The notes beneath the pieces were generated by a model. It ran no database searches. It was not told where the DNA came from and saw only the letters and a list, made by a program, of their open reading frames with translations. From JAHEJB01 sp041748175 (GTDB lineage: Bacteria; Bacteroidota; Rhodothermia; Rhodothermales; Rubricoccaceae), in assembly GCA_041748175.1 (NCBI GenBank), contig JBGTDU010000044.1, forward strand, positions 10,911 to 74,910: 64,000 nucleotides of DNA, given 5' to 3'. Positions within the stretch are counted from its first letter, which is position 1, and each line of letters opens with the position of its first letter. Positions 8,035 through 15,551 of the stretch are shown here, piece by piece. Position numbers and translations under genes: made by a program.

Positions 8035-9567
8035 ATGCACGTTGCCGACTGGATCGTCCTTGGCCTCTATATAGCCGTCATTGTCGCGATCGGCTTGTGG
8101 GCCAACCGGCGGCAAACGGATACGGAGGCCTACTTCGTGGGCAACAGAAACGTGCGTTGGTGGGCGGCGGGGCTGTCGATCATCGCGACCTCATTCTCGG
8201 CCGCGTCGATCCTCGGGGTACCGGGCTATGCGTTCAGCGACGACATGTGGTACCTCCAGTACACGGTGGGGGATCTCCTCGCTGCTATCGTCGTCGCGCT
8301 GCTGTTCATTCCGTTCTTCCACAAAGTGAAGGGCCTCACGACGGCGTACGAATATCTGGAGGCCCGCTTCGATCTGAAGACCCGCCTTCTCGGGTCGTCG
8401 TTGTTCATCCTCACCGTCCTGCTGCGCGCCGGAACGCTCCTTTTCGGTGCCGCGCTCCTCTTCTCTGCCGTCGTCCCCACCGATCTGCTTCCGGGTCTAA
8501 ATGGCGTGGAAGAAGCCGTTGTCATCTTCGGCGTGATCGCCATATTCTACACGGTCCTCGGAGGTATCTCGGCCGTCATCTGGACCGATGTGATCCAGTT
8601 TTCGATTATGAGCTTCGGCATCCTCGCCGCCATGGCCGTCGTGGTGATGGGGACGCCGGGTGGTTGGGAGAGCGCGTTCACGGAGGCGGCCGGTTTCGGA
8701 AAGCTGGATATCCTGCACGCGGAGGAGCCCATGGCCGGGAAGGGCATCATTACCGCCGTTTTCGGCTACGGACTGCTGGCCCTTTCGCTGTTCGGCACGA
8801 ACCAGCAGCCGGTGCAACGGTACATGACGGTCCGGGAGCCTCGCGAGGCCCAGAAGGCGCTTCTGCTCGGCGCCGGGGCGGGAGCTATCGGTGTCCTGCT
8901 CTCCCTGCTGCTCGGTGCCTTCCTGTTCGTCTTCTACTCGCACTACCCCAACCTCCTTCCTGCAGACCTGACACCCGATCAGGTCATGCCCCACTTTGTC
9001 AACACACAGGTTCCCATCGTCCTTACGGGTGCCCTCGTCGCCGCCGTATTCGCCGCCGCGATGTCTAGCCTCGACTCGGCGCTAAACTCCCTCGCTGCCG
9101 CCCTCACCGTGGACTTTCTCGTGCGCTTCAGGCCCGAGGTTTCCGAGCGCCGTCGGCTCACGTTTGCGAAGGTGGTCGTGGTCGCGGCGGGTATCGTGGG
9201 AATCGCTATCGGCATCTATTCCTCGCGCACCGGGGCGCCGCTGATTGACCTCATTCTGGCTTTCATGGGATACTTCGCGGGCGGACTGCTGGGGCTCTTC
9301 CTGCTCGGAATTCTGACTCACCGCGCAAACGGCCACGGGGCGTTCGTCGGAGCAGTCATCGGGACGGTGGTTGTCTTGATGATCACCCAGAATGACTTCG
9401 GGCTGCCTCCGCTCTATACGTGGATGGGGATCGAGCCCATCCCCTTCATCTGGTCAACGGCTGTAGGACTCGGCGTCACGATGCTGGTAGGCTATCTCAT
9501 TTCGCTTGCCGGACGCCCCGTTCCTCCGGAGCAGTTGGAAGCGACGACCGCCCGGTGGGCCGCGTAG
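8035..9567 (+). CDS. Sodium:solute symporter (SSS family)
   Basis: The 510-residue protein has about 13 hydrophobic segments starting at residue 4 and the SSS-family pattern: 'TDTEAYFVGNRNVRWWAAGLS' after helix 1, 'SAASILGVPGYAF' in helix 2, 'YTVLGGISAVIWTDVIQF' in the middle and 'AAAMSSLDSALNSLAAAL' in helix 8. Members import sugars, amino acids, sialic acid or monocarboxylates together with Na+; the substrate here is unknown. The leader is pyrimidine-rich and has no Shine-Dalgarno. The next gene encodes a predicted outer-membrane protein starting 25 bp later, which suggests an uptake pair across both membranes. Confidence 0.9.
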   Translation: MHVADWIVLGLYIAVIVAIGLWANRRQTDTEAYFVGNRNVRWWAAGLSIIATSFSAASILGVPGYAFSDDMWYLQYTVGDLLAAIVVALLFIPFFHKVKGLTTAYEYLEARFDLKTRLLGSSLFILTVLLRAGTLLFGAALLFSAVVPTDLLPGLNGVEEAVVIFGVIAIFYTVLGGISAVIWTDVIQFSIMSFGILAAMAVVVMGTPGGWESAFTEAAGFGKLDILHAEEPMAGKGIITAVFGYGLLALSLFGTNQQPVQRYMTVREPREAQKALLLGAGAGAIGVLLSLLLGAFLFVFYSHYPNLLPADLTPDQVMPHFVNTQVPIVLTGALVAAVFAAAMSSLDSALNSLAAALTVDFLVRFRPEVSERRRLTFAKVVVVAAGIVGIAIGIYSSRTGAPLIDLILAFMGYFAGGLLGLFLLGILTHRANGHGAFVGAVIGTVVVLMITQNDFGLPPLYTWMGIEPIPFIWSTAVGLGVTMLVGYLISLAGRPVPPEQLEATTARWAA

Positions 9568-9592
9568 TTTCTCTAATCCTCGCGATTCTAAC

Positions 9593-10942
9593 GTGCTTAG
9601 AGCCTACACTCTCGTATTCCTGTTTGCCGGCAGCGCCGCGGCCACCGCGCAGCCCGTCGACTTCGGCTCAGCCGATGACCCGATGGAGCAACCGAGGACG
9701 CTGCTGGCCGCGCCGAGACTGACCGGAGCGGCGTATCTCGGCCCGTCTTTCCTCAACGACACATGGAGGCTAGCCGGCGCGGCTTCGCTAGTCGGCCGAG
9801 CCGGACCGTGGAGTTTAGGCTTGGGCGGGAGCCTGCATCTCGGAACGGACGGGATCTACGAACCGGAAACCGACGAGACCTACGACATTGCCCGCCTCCT
9901 GCGCTACGTGCGCCACGATGCCACCGCCAGCCTTCCGGTTTACGCGCGCGTCGGCCCGACGACAAACGTGACCCTCGGTCGCGGACATCTTGTGCGCAGC
10001 TACCGCACCACCACCTCGATCGACGAGCGACGGATCGGGGCCGAGGTCGCCGTGGCGAGCTCCCGCTTCCGTTTCGGCGCGTTCACGGGGGATGTGCAAA
10101 TGAACAATCTGGCGGGCGCTTTTGTCGAGATCGCGCCACTTTCTGGCTCGCGGATGCCTCTTGTTAAATCACTCCGGCTGGGTGGCGGCATCGTCCACAG
10201 TTTTGCTGATTCGCTCGACGGCGTTGCAAAGCCTACCGCCATTCAGTTCGAGGCTTCGGCCCGCGTTTTCCAGTTCGGTGAGTTATCGGTAGCGCCGTTT
10301 GCGTCGTACGCCGAATTTCTAAAATATGGCCGCAGTCTCGGCGGCGGCCTGGATGTCGGCTCGGAAAACCTTATCGGTGCGGGGCGAACCAACATCCGGA
10401 TTGCGCTTCTCTTCTCCGGGGATGGATTCGTTACGGGCTATTTCAACCCGTTCTACCAGGTCTCCAACGGCGGTGACCGCATCGTCACCGCGGATTCGTA
10501 TCTGGATGCCGACACGCTCACGACGGAGCTTGCGGGCGTTCCGCTGAGTGAGGCAACCGGAGGCGTCGACCTGCTCACCGAAATCGAGCTCCTTGTCTTC
10601 CGCTCGTTCGAGATCGCCTACCACTTTCGTCGGCACTACGGCGACCAACGGCTCAGCGACTTCTCTCTCCGCATCGCTTCCCGACCTCGTTTCCTCGACG
10701 GGTTGCGGTTGGAATTCGGTATGGAACGGCAGGGCCTCGGCAGCTTCTTCTCGCTCTTCACGGGCCTCAAGGATCAGAACGCCCTCGTCTTCGACGTGGA
10801 TTACCCACTCAACGGCTCCGCACACCTCTCCATCCGCTCGCGCTACGGCTACCGCCGACTGCCGGACGCCGAGGACGGAACGGGCCGCTATATCGTGCAG
10901 CGAAGGTTCGAGCCGTTGGTGGGGGTGCGGTTGGTGTTCTGA
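9593..10942 (+). CDS. Predicted outer-membrane beta-barrel protein, function unknown
   Basis: The open frame extends back to 9506 inside the symporter gene, but GTG at 9593 gives a clean signal peptide (LRAYTLVFLFAGSAAATAQP) and starts just after the symporter stop at 9567, so I prefer it. The mature part, about 430 residues, alternates short polar and aromatic strands and ends in a terminal Phe after 'EPLVGVRLVF', as outer-membrane barrels do. I cannot assign a family. It probably shares the symporter transcript and may form its outer-membrane partner. That is inference from spacing only. Confidence 0.65.
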   Translation: MLRAYTLVFLFAGSAAATAQPVDFGSADDPMEQPRTLLAAPRLTGAAYLGPSFLNDTWRLAGAASLVGRAGPWSLGLGGSLHLGTDGIYEPETDETYDIARLLRYVRHDATASLPVYARVGPTTNVTLGRGHLVRSYRTTTSIDERRIGAEVAVASSRFRFGAFTGDVQMNNLAGAFVEIAPLSGSRMPLVKSLRLGGGIVHSFADSLDGVAKPTAIQFEASARVFQFGELSVAPFASYAEFLKYGRSLGGGLDVGSENLIGAGRTNIRIALLFSGDGFVTGYFNPFYQVSNGGDRIVTADSYLDADTLTTELAGVPLSEATGGVDLLTEIELLVFRSFEIAYHFRRHYGDQRLSDFSLRIASRPRFLDGLRLEFGMERQGLGSFFSLFTGLKDQNALVFDVDYPLNGSAHLSIRSRYGYRRLPDAEDGTGRYIVQRRFEPLVGVRLVF

Positions 10943-11007
10943 GTTTACATCTGCCGCCACTACCTTGCTCGCGACACCCCTATATCTTCACTCTATTTAT
11001 CCGCTTA

Positions 11008-12549
11008 ATGTTCACAAATCCTATTCAGGAACACCGGGCGATGACGCTCGCACTTGCCCGTGGGTTGAAATGGACACACGTCTATAATTGGCTTGTTGAA
11101 TTCGGATACTTCCCCGAAAGCTATGTGCTCCCGCCGTGTTTTACCGTCAAGAAGCGACCCGCCAATCCTAAACTCTTTGCGAAAGTTCAAAAGAGTGGGA
11201 AGGAGCTAAAACTCTCTCCTCATGAGTGCTGTGGCGTACACTTCCCCAAATCGATTCTTACTGACAGAGAATTCGGCATCATTCATCCCGAACTCCACAA
11301 TGATATAGCATACCACATTGCGCTGAACTGGAAAGCCGTTGTGGATGCCATGATCCCAAGTGACAGTGCTGTGACGTGCTACAGCTTTCCCGTTCCGGTC
11401 GATGCGAAGCATCCGGGAAGAGTCGGAAACCTCCGAAGTGGTCGACTAATCTACGAGTTTCTGTGGATGACCGAAGAAGACCTGGCCTCGGTCGCATACC
11501 AGTATGACTACATAGTCCGAGCTGACATCAAAAGCTTTTACCCGACTATTTATACGCATAGCATACCGTGGGCCCTGCATGGCAAGAGCTTTATTAGGAA
11601 GGGCGGCAATCGTTACGATTATCGCCTATTAGGAAATAGACTCGATCGCCTGTTTCAGTACTCGAACGACCAATGCACGAATGGAATTCCAATCGGACCT
11701 GTAGTATCTGACATCGTTGGTGAGATCATTGCGTCTGCAGTTGATAGAACTTTGACAAAGCTCGTCCGAGACGCCGGTATCGAATGTGAAATGGTCAGGT
11801 TCAAGGACGACTACCGCATTTTAGTGAAGACCACAGAAGATGGCAGGAGGATTATCAAAATGCTCCAAGCGTCGCTAAAGGCCTACCACCTCGAACTAGG
11901 AGAAACGAAAACTTCTGTTCACGCACTTCCAGAGGGCTTATTTCGCCCCTGGGTGTCGAAGTACCACTCAATCCATCCTCGGAAGCGGCCCTCGTTCACT
12001 TGGAAGGAGTTTCGTGAACTCTATCTGGCGGTTCTTCGCATAGACGAAGAACATCCTGGCACCGGTGTAATTGATCGCTTCCTAGCCGACATAGTCTCGA
12101 AAAAGGGGCAGCTCAAGGTTCCACTGACTGAGCGGAATCTTCAAAAGGCCTTAAGCATGTTGCTGATGCTCGGAAAGAGGCGAATTAAGGCGTTTCCAAA
12201 GGTCATGGCGATCATTGAAGCAGTCGTGCGCGCGCCCTTTGGTGTGCGACACGTGAAGGAGATAGTTGAGTATCTCGATGTTTACCTGAAAGTTCTATCC
12301 GAGGACGAAGATCGGAGCAAGTACCTGATCTCGTGGGTAGCGTACTTCCTCGTTAGCAACAATCTGAAAGGACATCTTTCTACCAAGCCAAAATTCAAAG
12401 ATCCAATTATCCGATCCGTCTTCAATAATCGAGGCTCAGTTTTCAAGTCGGCGGCTGACTTCACGCTCTTTGAAGGATGTAGGTCCGTGGGAAAGCGGAT
12501 TTCAATGCTCGAACATCTAGACATTTTCAATCCACCCCTTCCGACGTAA
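11008..12549 (+). CDS. Stand-alone reverse transcriptase, unknown-group/defence type
   Basis: The 513-residue protein has RT motifs in order: motif A 'VRADIKSFYPTIYTHSI' (Asp173), motif B 'NGIPIGPVVSDIVGEI' (about 225-240), motif C 'RFKDDYRIL' (catalytic Asp267/Asp268, with FKDD in place of YADD), then 'LELGETKTSVH'. The last 200 residues are helical without a known domain. The 'FYPTIYTHSIPWALHGK' signature belongs to single-gene RTs of the unknown-group (UG)/Abi type, several of which are phage-defence systems (DRT). I cannot name the subtype. There is no group II intron maturase/endonuclease domain and no room upstream (65 bp) for a typical retron ncRNA. G+C is clearly lower than in neighbours, and a nadA fragment and toxin-antitoxin genes follow, so it was probably acquired by transfer. 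ATG at 11041 is an alternative start. Confidence 0.85.
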   Translation: MFTNPIQEHRAMTLALARGLKWTHVYNWLVEFGYFPESYVLPPCFTVKKRPANPKLFAKVQKSGKELKLSPHECCGVHFPKSILTDREFGIIHPELHNDIAYHIALNWKAVVDAMIPSDSAVTCYSFPVPVDAKHPGRVGNLRSGRLIYEFLWMTEEDLASVAYQYDYIVRADIKSFYPTIYTHSIPWALHGKSFIRKGGNRYDYRLLGNRLDRLFQYSNDQCTNGIPIGPVVSDIVGEIIASAVDRTLTKLVRDAGIECEMVRFKDDYRILVKTTEDGRRIIKMLQASLKAYHLELGETKTSVHALPEGLFRPWVSKYHSIHPRKRPSFTWKEFRELYLAVLRIDEEHPGTGVIDRFLADIVSKKGQLKVPLTERNLQKALSMLLMLGKRRIKAFPKVMAIIEAVVRAPFGVRHVKEIVEYLDVYLKVLSEDEDRSKYLISWVAYFLVSNNLKGHLSTKPKFKDPIIRSVFNNRGSVFKSAADFTLFEGCRSVGKRISMLEHLDIFNPPLPT

Positions 12550-12702
12550 GCTAAGAGTCCTAGTTCTAGCAATCGAACTTCAGCCAAGTGGCTGCGCGAC
12601 CATTGCGGATATAGATGCACAAAGCCCACTTCATCGTTTTTCGTGTCCAATTTCCGGGCGATGGGCTTGACTACGCGTAGCCTTAGCACCTCCGAAAAAC
12701 TT

Positions 12703-12738
12703 GTCATCGCGAGCGAGCAAAGCGAGCGCGGCGATCTC
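12703..12738. repeat. REP-like palindromic element
   Basis: The stretch reads GTCATCGCGAGCGAG then CAAAG then CGAGCGCGGCGATCTC. The outer ATCGC/GGCGAT and the inner GCGAGC-type bases can fold back on themselves. Elements of this form recur in spacers of many bacterial genomes. It lies in the 256-bp spacer after the reverse transcriptase, where I see no other gene. Confidence 0.5.
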
Positions 12739-12805
12739 AGATAGGCGACCAAGTTCATTCTCGGCAAGATTGCCACCTCCCGCGCAACGGGACTCACAAT
12801 TACGG

Positions 12806-12980
12806 CTAACGCACCCCCTCGCTCATCTCCAGCCTACGCTCGATGGGCCTTAGCGCATGCAGCCGTAGCGAGTCCTCCATCTCGATAGTTGGCTTTTCGC
12901 ATTCGAGACAGAGGTAGAGCTTCTCGAGTGTGTTGAGCTTCATGTGCGGGCAGTCGTTGCAGGCGCAGCCGTTGTCGGGC
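12806..12980 (-). pseudogene. Broken duplicate of the nadA 3' end
   Basis: The last 56 codons of a nadA gene are repeated here about 1.06 kb downstream of the end of intact nadA, in the same orientation. The fragment includes 'CNDCPHMKLNTLEKLYLCLE' and ends 'EMSEGVR' where the intact copy ends 'EMSEEVR'. Protein identity is high, but many third codon positions differ, so it is an old duplicate or comes from a related strain. The long open frame running upstream from it to 13519 is only antisense to the toxin-antitoxin genes. The fragment lacks everything before the C-terminal cysteine cluster and cannot encode quinolinate synthase. Confidence 0.85.
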
Positions 12981-13147
12981 CAGGCGGCGGTACATGGTTC
13001 AACATCCTTTCCTACCAGTCCTCCCGGCACACTGCCAACCGCTATCTTGACTGGGCTACAGCCCTTCCCGGCTGCCGCTTGTGCGTGCTTTCCCTCCCTT
13101 TGCCTCCCTTGACCCGAAAGACCCTCAAACATAATTATCCTCCGGCC

Positions 13148-13384
13148 ATGGATTACCACGAGCGCATCACCATCGATCCAGGTATACGCAGCGGCAAGCC
13201 CTGCATCCGCGGTACACGCATCACTGTGGCCGACGTATTCGATTATCTCGGCGGTGGCATGACGATTCCACAGGTGTTGGATGATTTTCCTGACCTCACT
13301 GCCGAGGACATCCAGGCGTGCTTTGCGTTCGCCGCCGACCGTGACCGCCGTTTGAACGTCATCCCGCATGAAGCTGCTCTTTGA
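13148..13384 (+). CDS. DUF433 antitoxin-like protein
   Basis: The 78-residue product carries the DUF433 pattern 'ITIDPGIRSGKPCIRGTRITVADV', then 'LDDFPDLTAEDIQACFAFAADR'. DUF433 proteins have a winged/HTH-like fold and are usually encoded just before a PIN-like DUF5615 protein as the putative antitoxin and repressor. The next gene overlaps it by 17 bp. The ATG at 13148 fits the family start; the open frame continues further upstream but reads through a spacer. The pair is bracketed by the nadA fragment and intact nadA. Confidence 0.85.
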   Translation: MDYHERITIDPGIRSGKPCIRGTRITVADVFDYLGGGMTIPQVLDDFPDLTAEDIQACFAFAADRDRRLNVIPHEAAL

Positions 13385-13700
13385 CGAGAATCTCTCGCCA
13401 AAGCTGCCTCGGTCGCTGGCCAGACGCTTTCCCGGCAGTGTGCATGTCCGCGAGTGTGGCTTGCTCGGCAAGACCGACGAGGCTGTAAGGGAGTACGCGC
13501 GCGCCGACGGCTTCACCATCGTATCGAAGGATTCCGACTTTCAGCAGCGAAGTCTGCTTTACGGCCATCCTCCCAAACTCGTCTGGCTGCGCATCGGCAA
13601 CTGCACCAGACAGCAACTCTTTCATCTCATCACGAGTCACGAGCAGGATATTCACGCGCTCGACGCGGATGCTCTCGAGTCCGTTCTCGTCTTGTCGTAG
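13368..13700 (+). CDS. DUF5615 PIN-like toxin
   Basis: The 110-residue protein matches DUF5615: 'MKLLFDENLSPKL' with the first acidic residues, 'VRECGLLGKTDEAVREYARADGFTIVSKDSDF' with the central Asp residues, and 'LVWLRIGNCT' near the C-terminus. The family resembles PIN-domain nucleases such as VapC and is the putative toxin of DUF433 pairs. It overlaps the antitoxin by 17 bp, so the two are translationally coupled. All the expected acidic positions seem present, so the toxin could be active. After its stop comes 165 bp of repeat-like sequence, including GGAGGTGG...GCGAAGTCGGAGGG at 13735-13765, related to the tandem repeat at 43646. Confidence 0.85.
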   Translation: MKLLFDENLSPKLPRSLARRFPGSVHVRECGLLGKTDEAVREYARADGFTIVSKDSDFQQRSLLYGHPPKLVWLRIGNCTRQQLFHLITSHEQDIHALDADALESVLVLS

Positions 13701-13865
13701 CAACGTAGTCGGCGTCCGCGAGGCAGTGCCGGCTGGAGGTGGCCTAGCGCAGCGAAGTCGGAGGGTTTGAATTGAATTGGCAAGAATCCCCACCACGCCT
13801 GCGGCGCGGAGCCCTCCCCGCCTTCGCGAGGACGGGCTCTTGGGCAAGGGGCGGTTTGATTAACC

Positions 13866-14948
13866 CTACCGCACCTCCTCGCTCATCTCCAGCATCCGCT
13901 GGATCGGCCTGAGCGCGCGAAGCCTCAACGACTCCTCCATTTCGATGGTTGGCTTCTCGTATTCGAGGCAGAGGTAAAGCTTTTCGAGTGTGTTGAGTTT
14001 CATGTGCGGGCAGTCGTTGCAGCCGCAGCCGTTATCGGGCGGCGCCGGGATGAACGTCTTGCCGGGGTTGTCCTTCTGCATCTGGTGGAGGATGCCCGTC
14101 TCTGTCGCCACGATGAACTCCGTGGCCGGGTTCTCGCTCGCAAAGCGCCGGATGGATGACGTGGAGCCCACATGATCGGCAAGGCGGAGAACCGGTTCCT
14201 CACACTCCGGGTGGGCAAGAACGGGCGCGTTCGGATGCCGTGCTTTCAGACGCACGAGTGCCTGCTCCGAAAAAATTTCGTGGACGATGCAGGAGCCGTC
14301 CCACAGCACCATATCGCGGCCCGTCTCCTTGATCAACCACCGTCCTAAGTTCCTGTCTGGCGCAAAGATAATCGGTTGATCTGTCGGGATCTGTTCGACA
14401 AGATGCCGGGCATTGGACGACGTGCAAATAATGTCTGTCTGCGCCTTGATCGCCGCCGAACAGTTGATGTACGAAATCACGATGTGATCGGGATGCTTCG
14501 CGCGGAACGCCGCGAACTCATCGGGCGGGCACGAGTCGGCGAGCGAGCATCCGGCGTTGAGATCCGGAAGAATGACCTTCTTCTCTGGGCTCAGAATCTT
14601 GGCCGTCTCCGCCATGAAATGCACGCCCGCGAACACGATTATGTCGGCATCGGTTTTGGCGGCTTCGCGGCTCAATCCCAGCGAATCCCCTACGTAATCC
14701 GCCACATCCTGCATGTCGGGTTCCTGGTAGTAGTGCGCTAGGAGGACGGCGTTCTTCTCCTTCTTCAGCCGCTCGATCTCTCCAAACAGATCAAGCGTGG
14801 GATCGACGGGCATTTGGACGAAGCCGGTTACGGCAATCCGTGCATTGTCGAGAACGGGAAGGACGAGGGCGTCCAAGGGCATGACGGCGTGATAGATCGG
14901 CGGGACGATACGCCCGGTGGTGGATTGGGATTCACAGCCGTCCGGCAT
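13866..14948 (-). CDS. nadA: Quinolinate synthase A
   Basis: The 360-residue protein condenses iminoaspartate with dihydroxyacetone phosphate to quinolinate in NAD synthesis, using a [4Fe-4S] cluster. Visible landmarks are 'AVLLAHYYQEPDMQDVADYVGDSL', 'GVHFMAETAKILSPEKKVILPDLNAGCSL', 'HPECEEPV', 'GSTSSI' and the C-terminal 'GCGCNDCPHMKLNTLEKLYLCLE'. The cysteines expected for the cluster are present. No nadB or nadC lies in the window. A second, broken copy of the last 56 codons lies downstream, with a toxin-antitoxin pair in between. Starts at MPDGCE (14948) or MPLDAL (about 14880) are both possible. Confidence 0.95.
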   Translation of the reverse strand: MPDGCESQSTTGRIVPPIYHAVMPLDALVLPVLDNARIAVTGFVQMPVDPTLDLFGEIERLKKEKNAVLLAHYYQEPDMQDVADYVGDSLGLSREAAKTDADIIVFAGVHFMAETAKILSPEKKVILPDLNAGCSLADSCPPDEFAAFRAKHPDHIVISYINCSAAIKAQTDIICTSSNARHLVEQIPTDQPIIFAPDRNLGRWLIKETGRDMVLWDGSCIVHEIFSEQALVRLKARHPNAPVLAHPECEEPVLRLADHVGSTSSIRRFASENPATEFIVATETGILHQMQKDNPGKTFIPAPPDNGCGCNDCPHMKLNTLEKLYLCLEYEKPTIEMEESLRLRALRPIQRMLEMSEEVR

Positions 14949-15016
14949 GGGAATTACATTATCGGATTACTATCCTCGAAAACTGCGTAGCTTTCTCCGC
15001 ACGCTCTGGAAAATCT

Positions 15017-15226
15017 ATGGAAGCCACTTTGTCCAAAACCGACGTTCTCAAAGCTATTCAGGAATTGCCGGATGGCGACGTTAGCATTGATGATGCTGTC
15101 ATGCGGCTCATTTTGTTAAATGATGTGCGGACCGGGCTCGATCAAATGATATCGGGGGAAGACTTGCTGACGCAAGACGAAGTTGAGGACGAGTTTGAGG
15201 CAAAGCTTGGAACGCGAAGCGCCTAA
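15017..15226 (+). CDS. Small antitoxin of a RelE/ParE-type pair
   Basis: The 69-residue acidic protein ('DVLKAIQELPDGDVSIDDAV' then 'MRLILLNDVRTGLDQ') resembles the small helical antitoxins that precede RelE/ParE toxins. It would bind and neutralise the toxin and may repress the operon. It is divergent from nadA by 68 bp. Its stop TAA (15224-15226) is followed, in the same frame and without a gap, by sequence coding for the start of the toxin fold. Confidence 0.7.
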   Translation: MEATLSKTDVLKAIQELPDGDVSIDDAVMRLILLNDVRTGLDQMISGEDLLTQDEVEDEFEAKLGTRSA

Positions 15227-15280
15227 CTTGCGGCTTCCGTCATCTGGACACCGCTCGCGCACAACCGCGCTAAAGCAATT

Positions 15281-15535
15281 GTGGCCCACTACGCTGAGCT
15301 TGCTCCGCGCTATGCGGATGTCGTTGCGGTGGGCCTCTACAAAGCGACGAGGCGATTGGAGGTTTTTCCGCACTCTGGTCGCGTTTTATCTGAACAACAG
15401 GACGAAGCAATCCGCGAGGTGATCTGGAATTCCTATCGCATCGTTTACCACGTAGATCGGAATGCCGAGCGTGTACACGTATTAACGGTTATTCACGAAC
15501 GCCAGCAACTGCCGACCGGTTTGGAGAACCTCTGA
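15281..15535 (+). CDS. RelE/ParE-family toxin with missing ordinary start codon
   Basis: From GTG 15281 the product is 84 residues and ends with the family pattern 'REVIWNSYRIVYHVDRNAERVHVLTVIHERQQLP'. However, the conserved first strand and helix, 'SVIWTPLAHNRAKAIVAHYAEL', is encoded directly upstream in the same frame (15236-15301), and no ATG, GTG or TTG occurs between the antitoxin stop and GTG 15281. Starting at 15281 would remove strand 1 and half of helix 1. The toxin may therefore start at a rare codon (CTT, ATC or ATT), be made by readthrough of the antitoxin TAA, or be inactive. I list the conventional start; coding potential runs back to 15227. Confidence 0.7.
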   Translation: MAHYAELAPRYADVVAVGLYKATRRLEVFPHSGRVLSEQQDEAIREVIWNSYRIVYHVDRNAERVHVLTVIHERQQLPTGLENL

Positions 15536-15551
15536 CGGCGCGCCTGTTTGG

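Noticed and set aside
10943..11007. Retron msr-msd RNA before the reverse transcriptase
   Set aside because: Only 65 bp lie between the upstream stop and the start, too short for known retron RNAs, and no conserved inverted ends are seen.
12981..13519. Minus-strand open frame extending the nadA fragment to 237 codons
   Set aside because: The extension is antisense to the DUF433/DUF5615 genes and has no nadA-like sequence; only the last 56 codons match.
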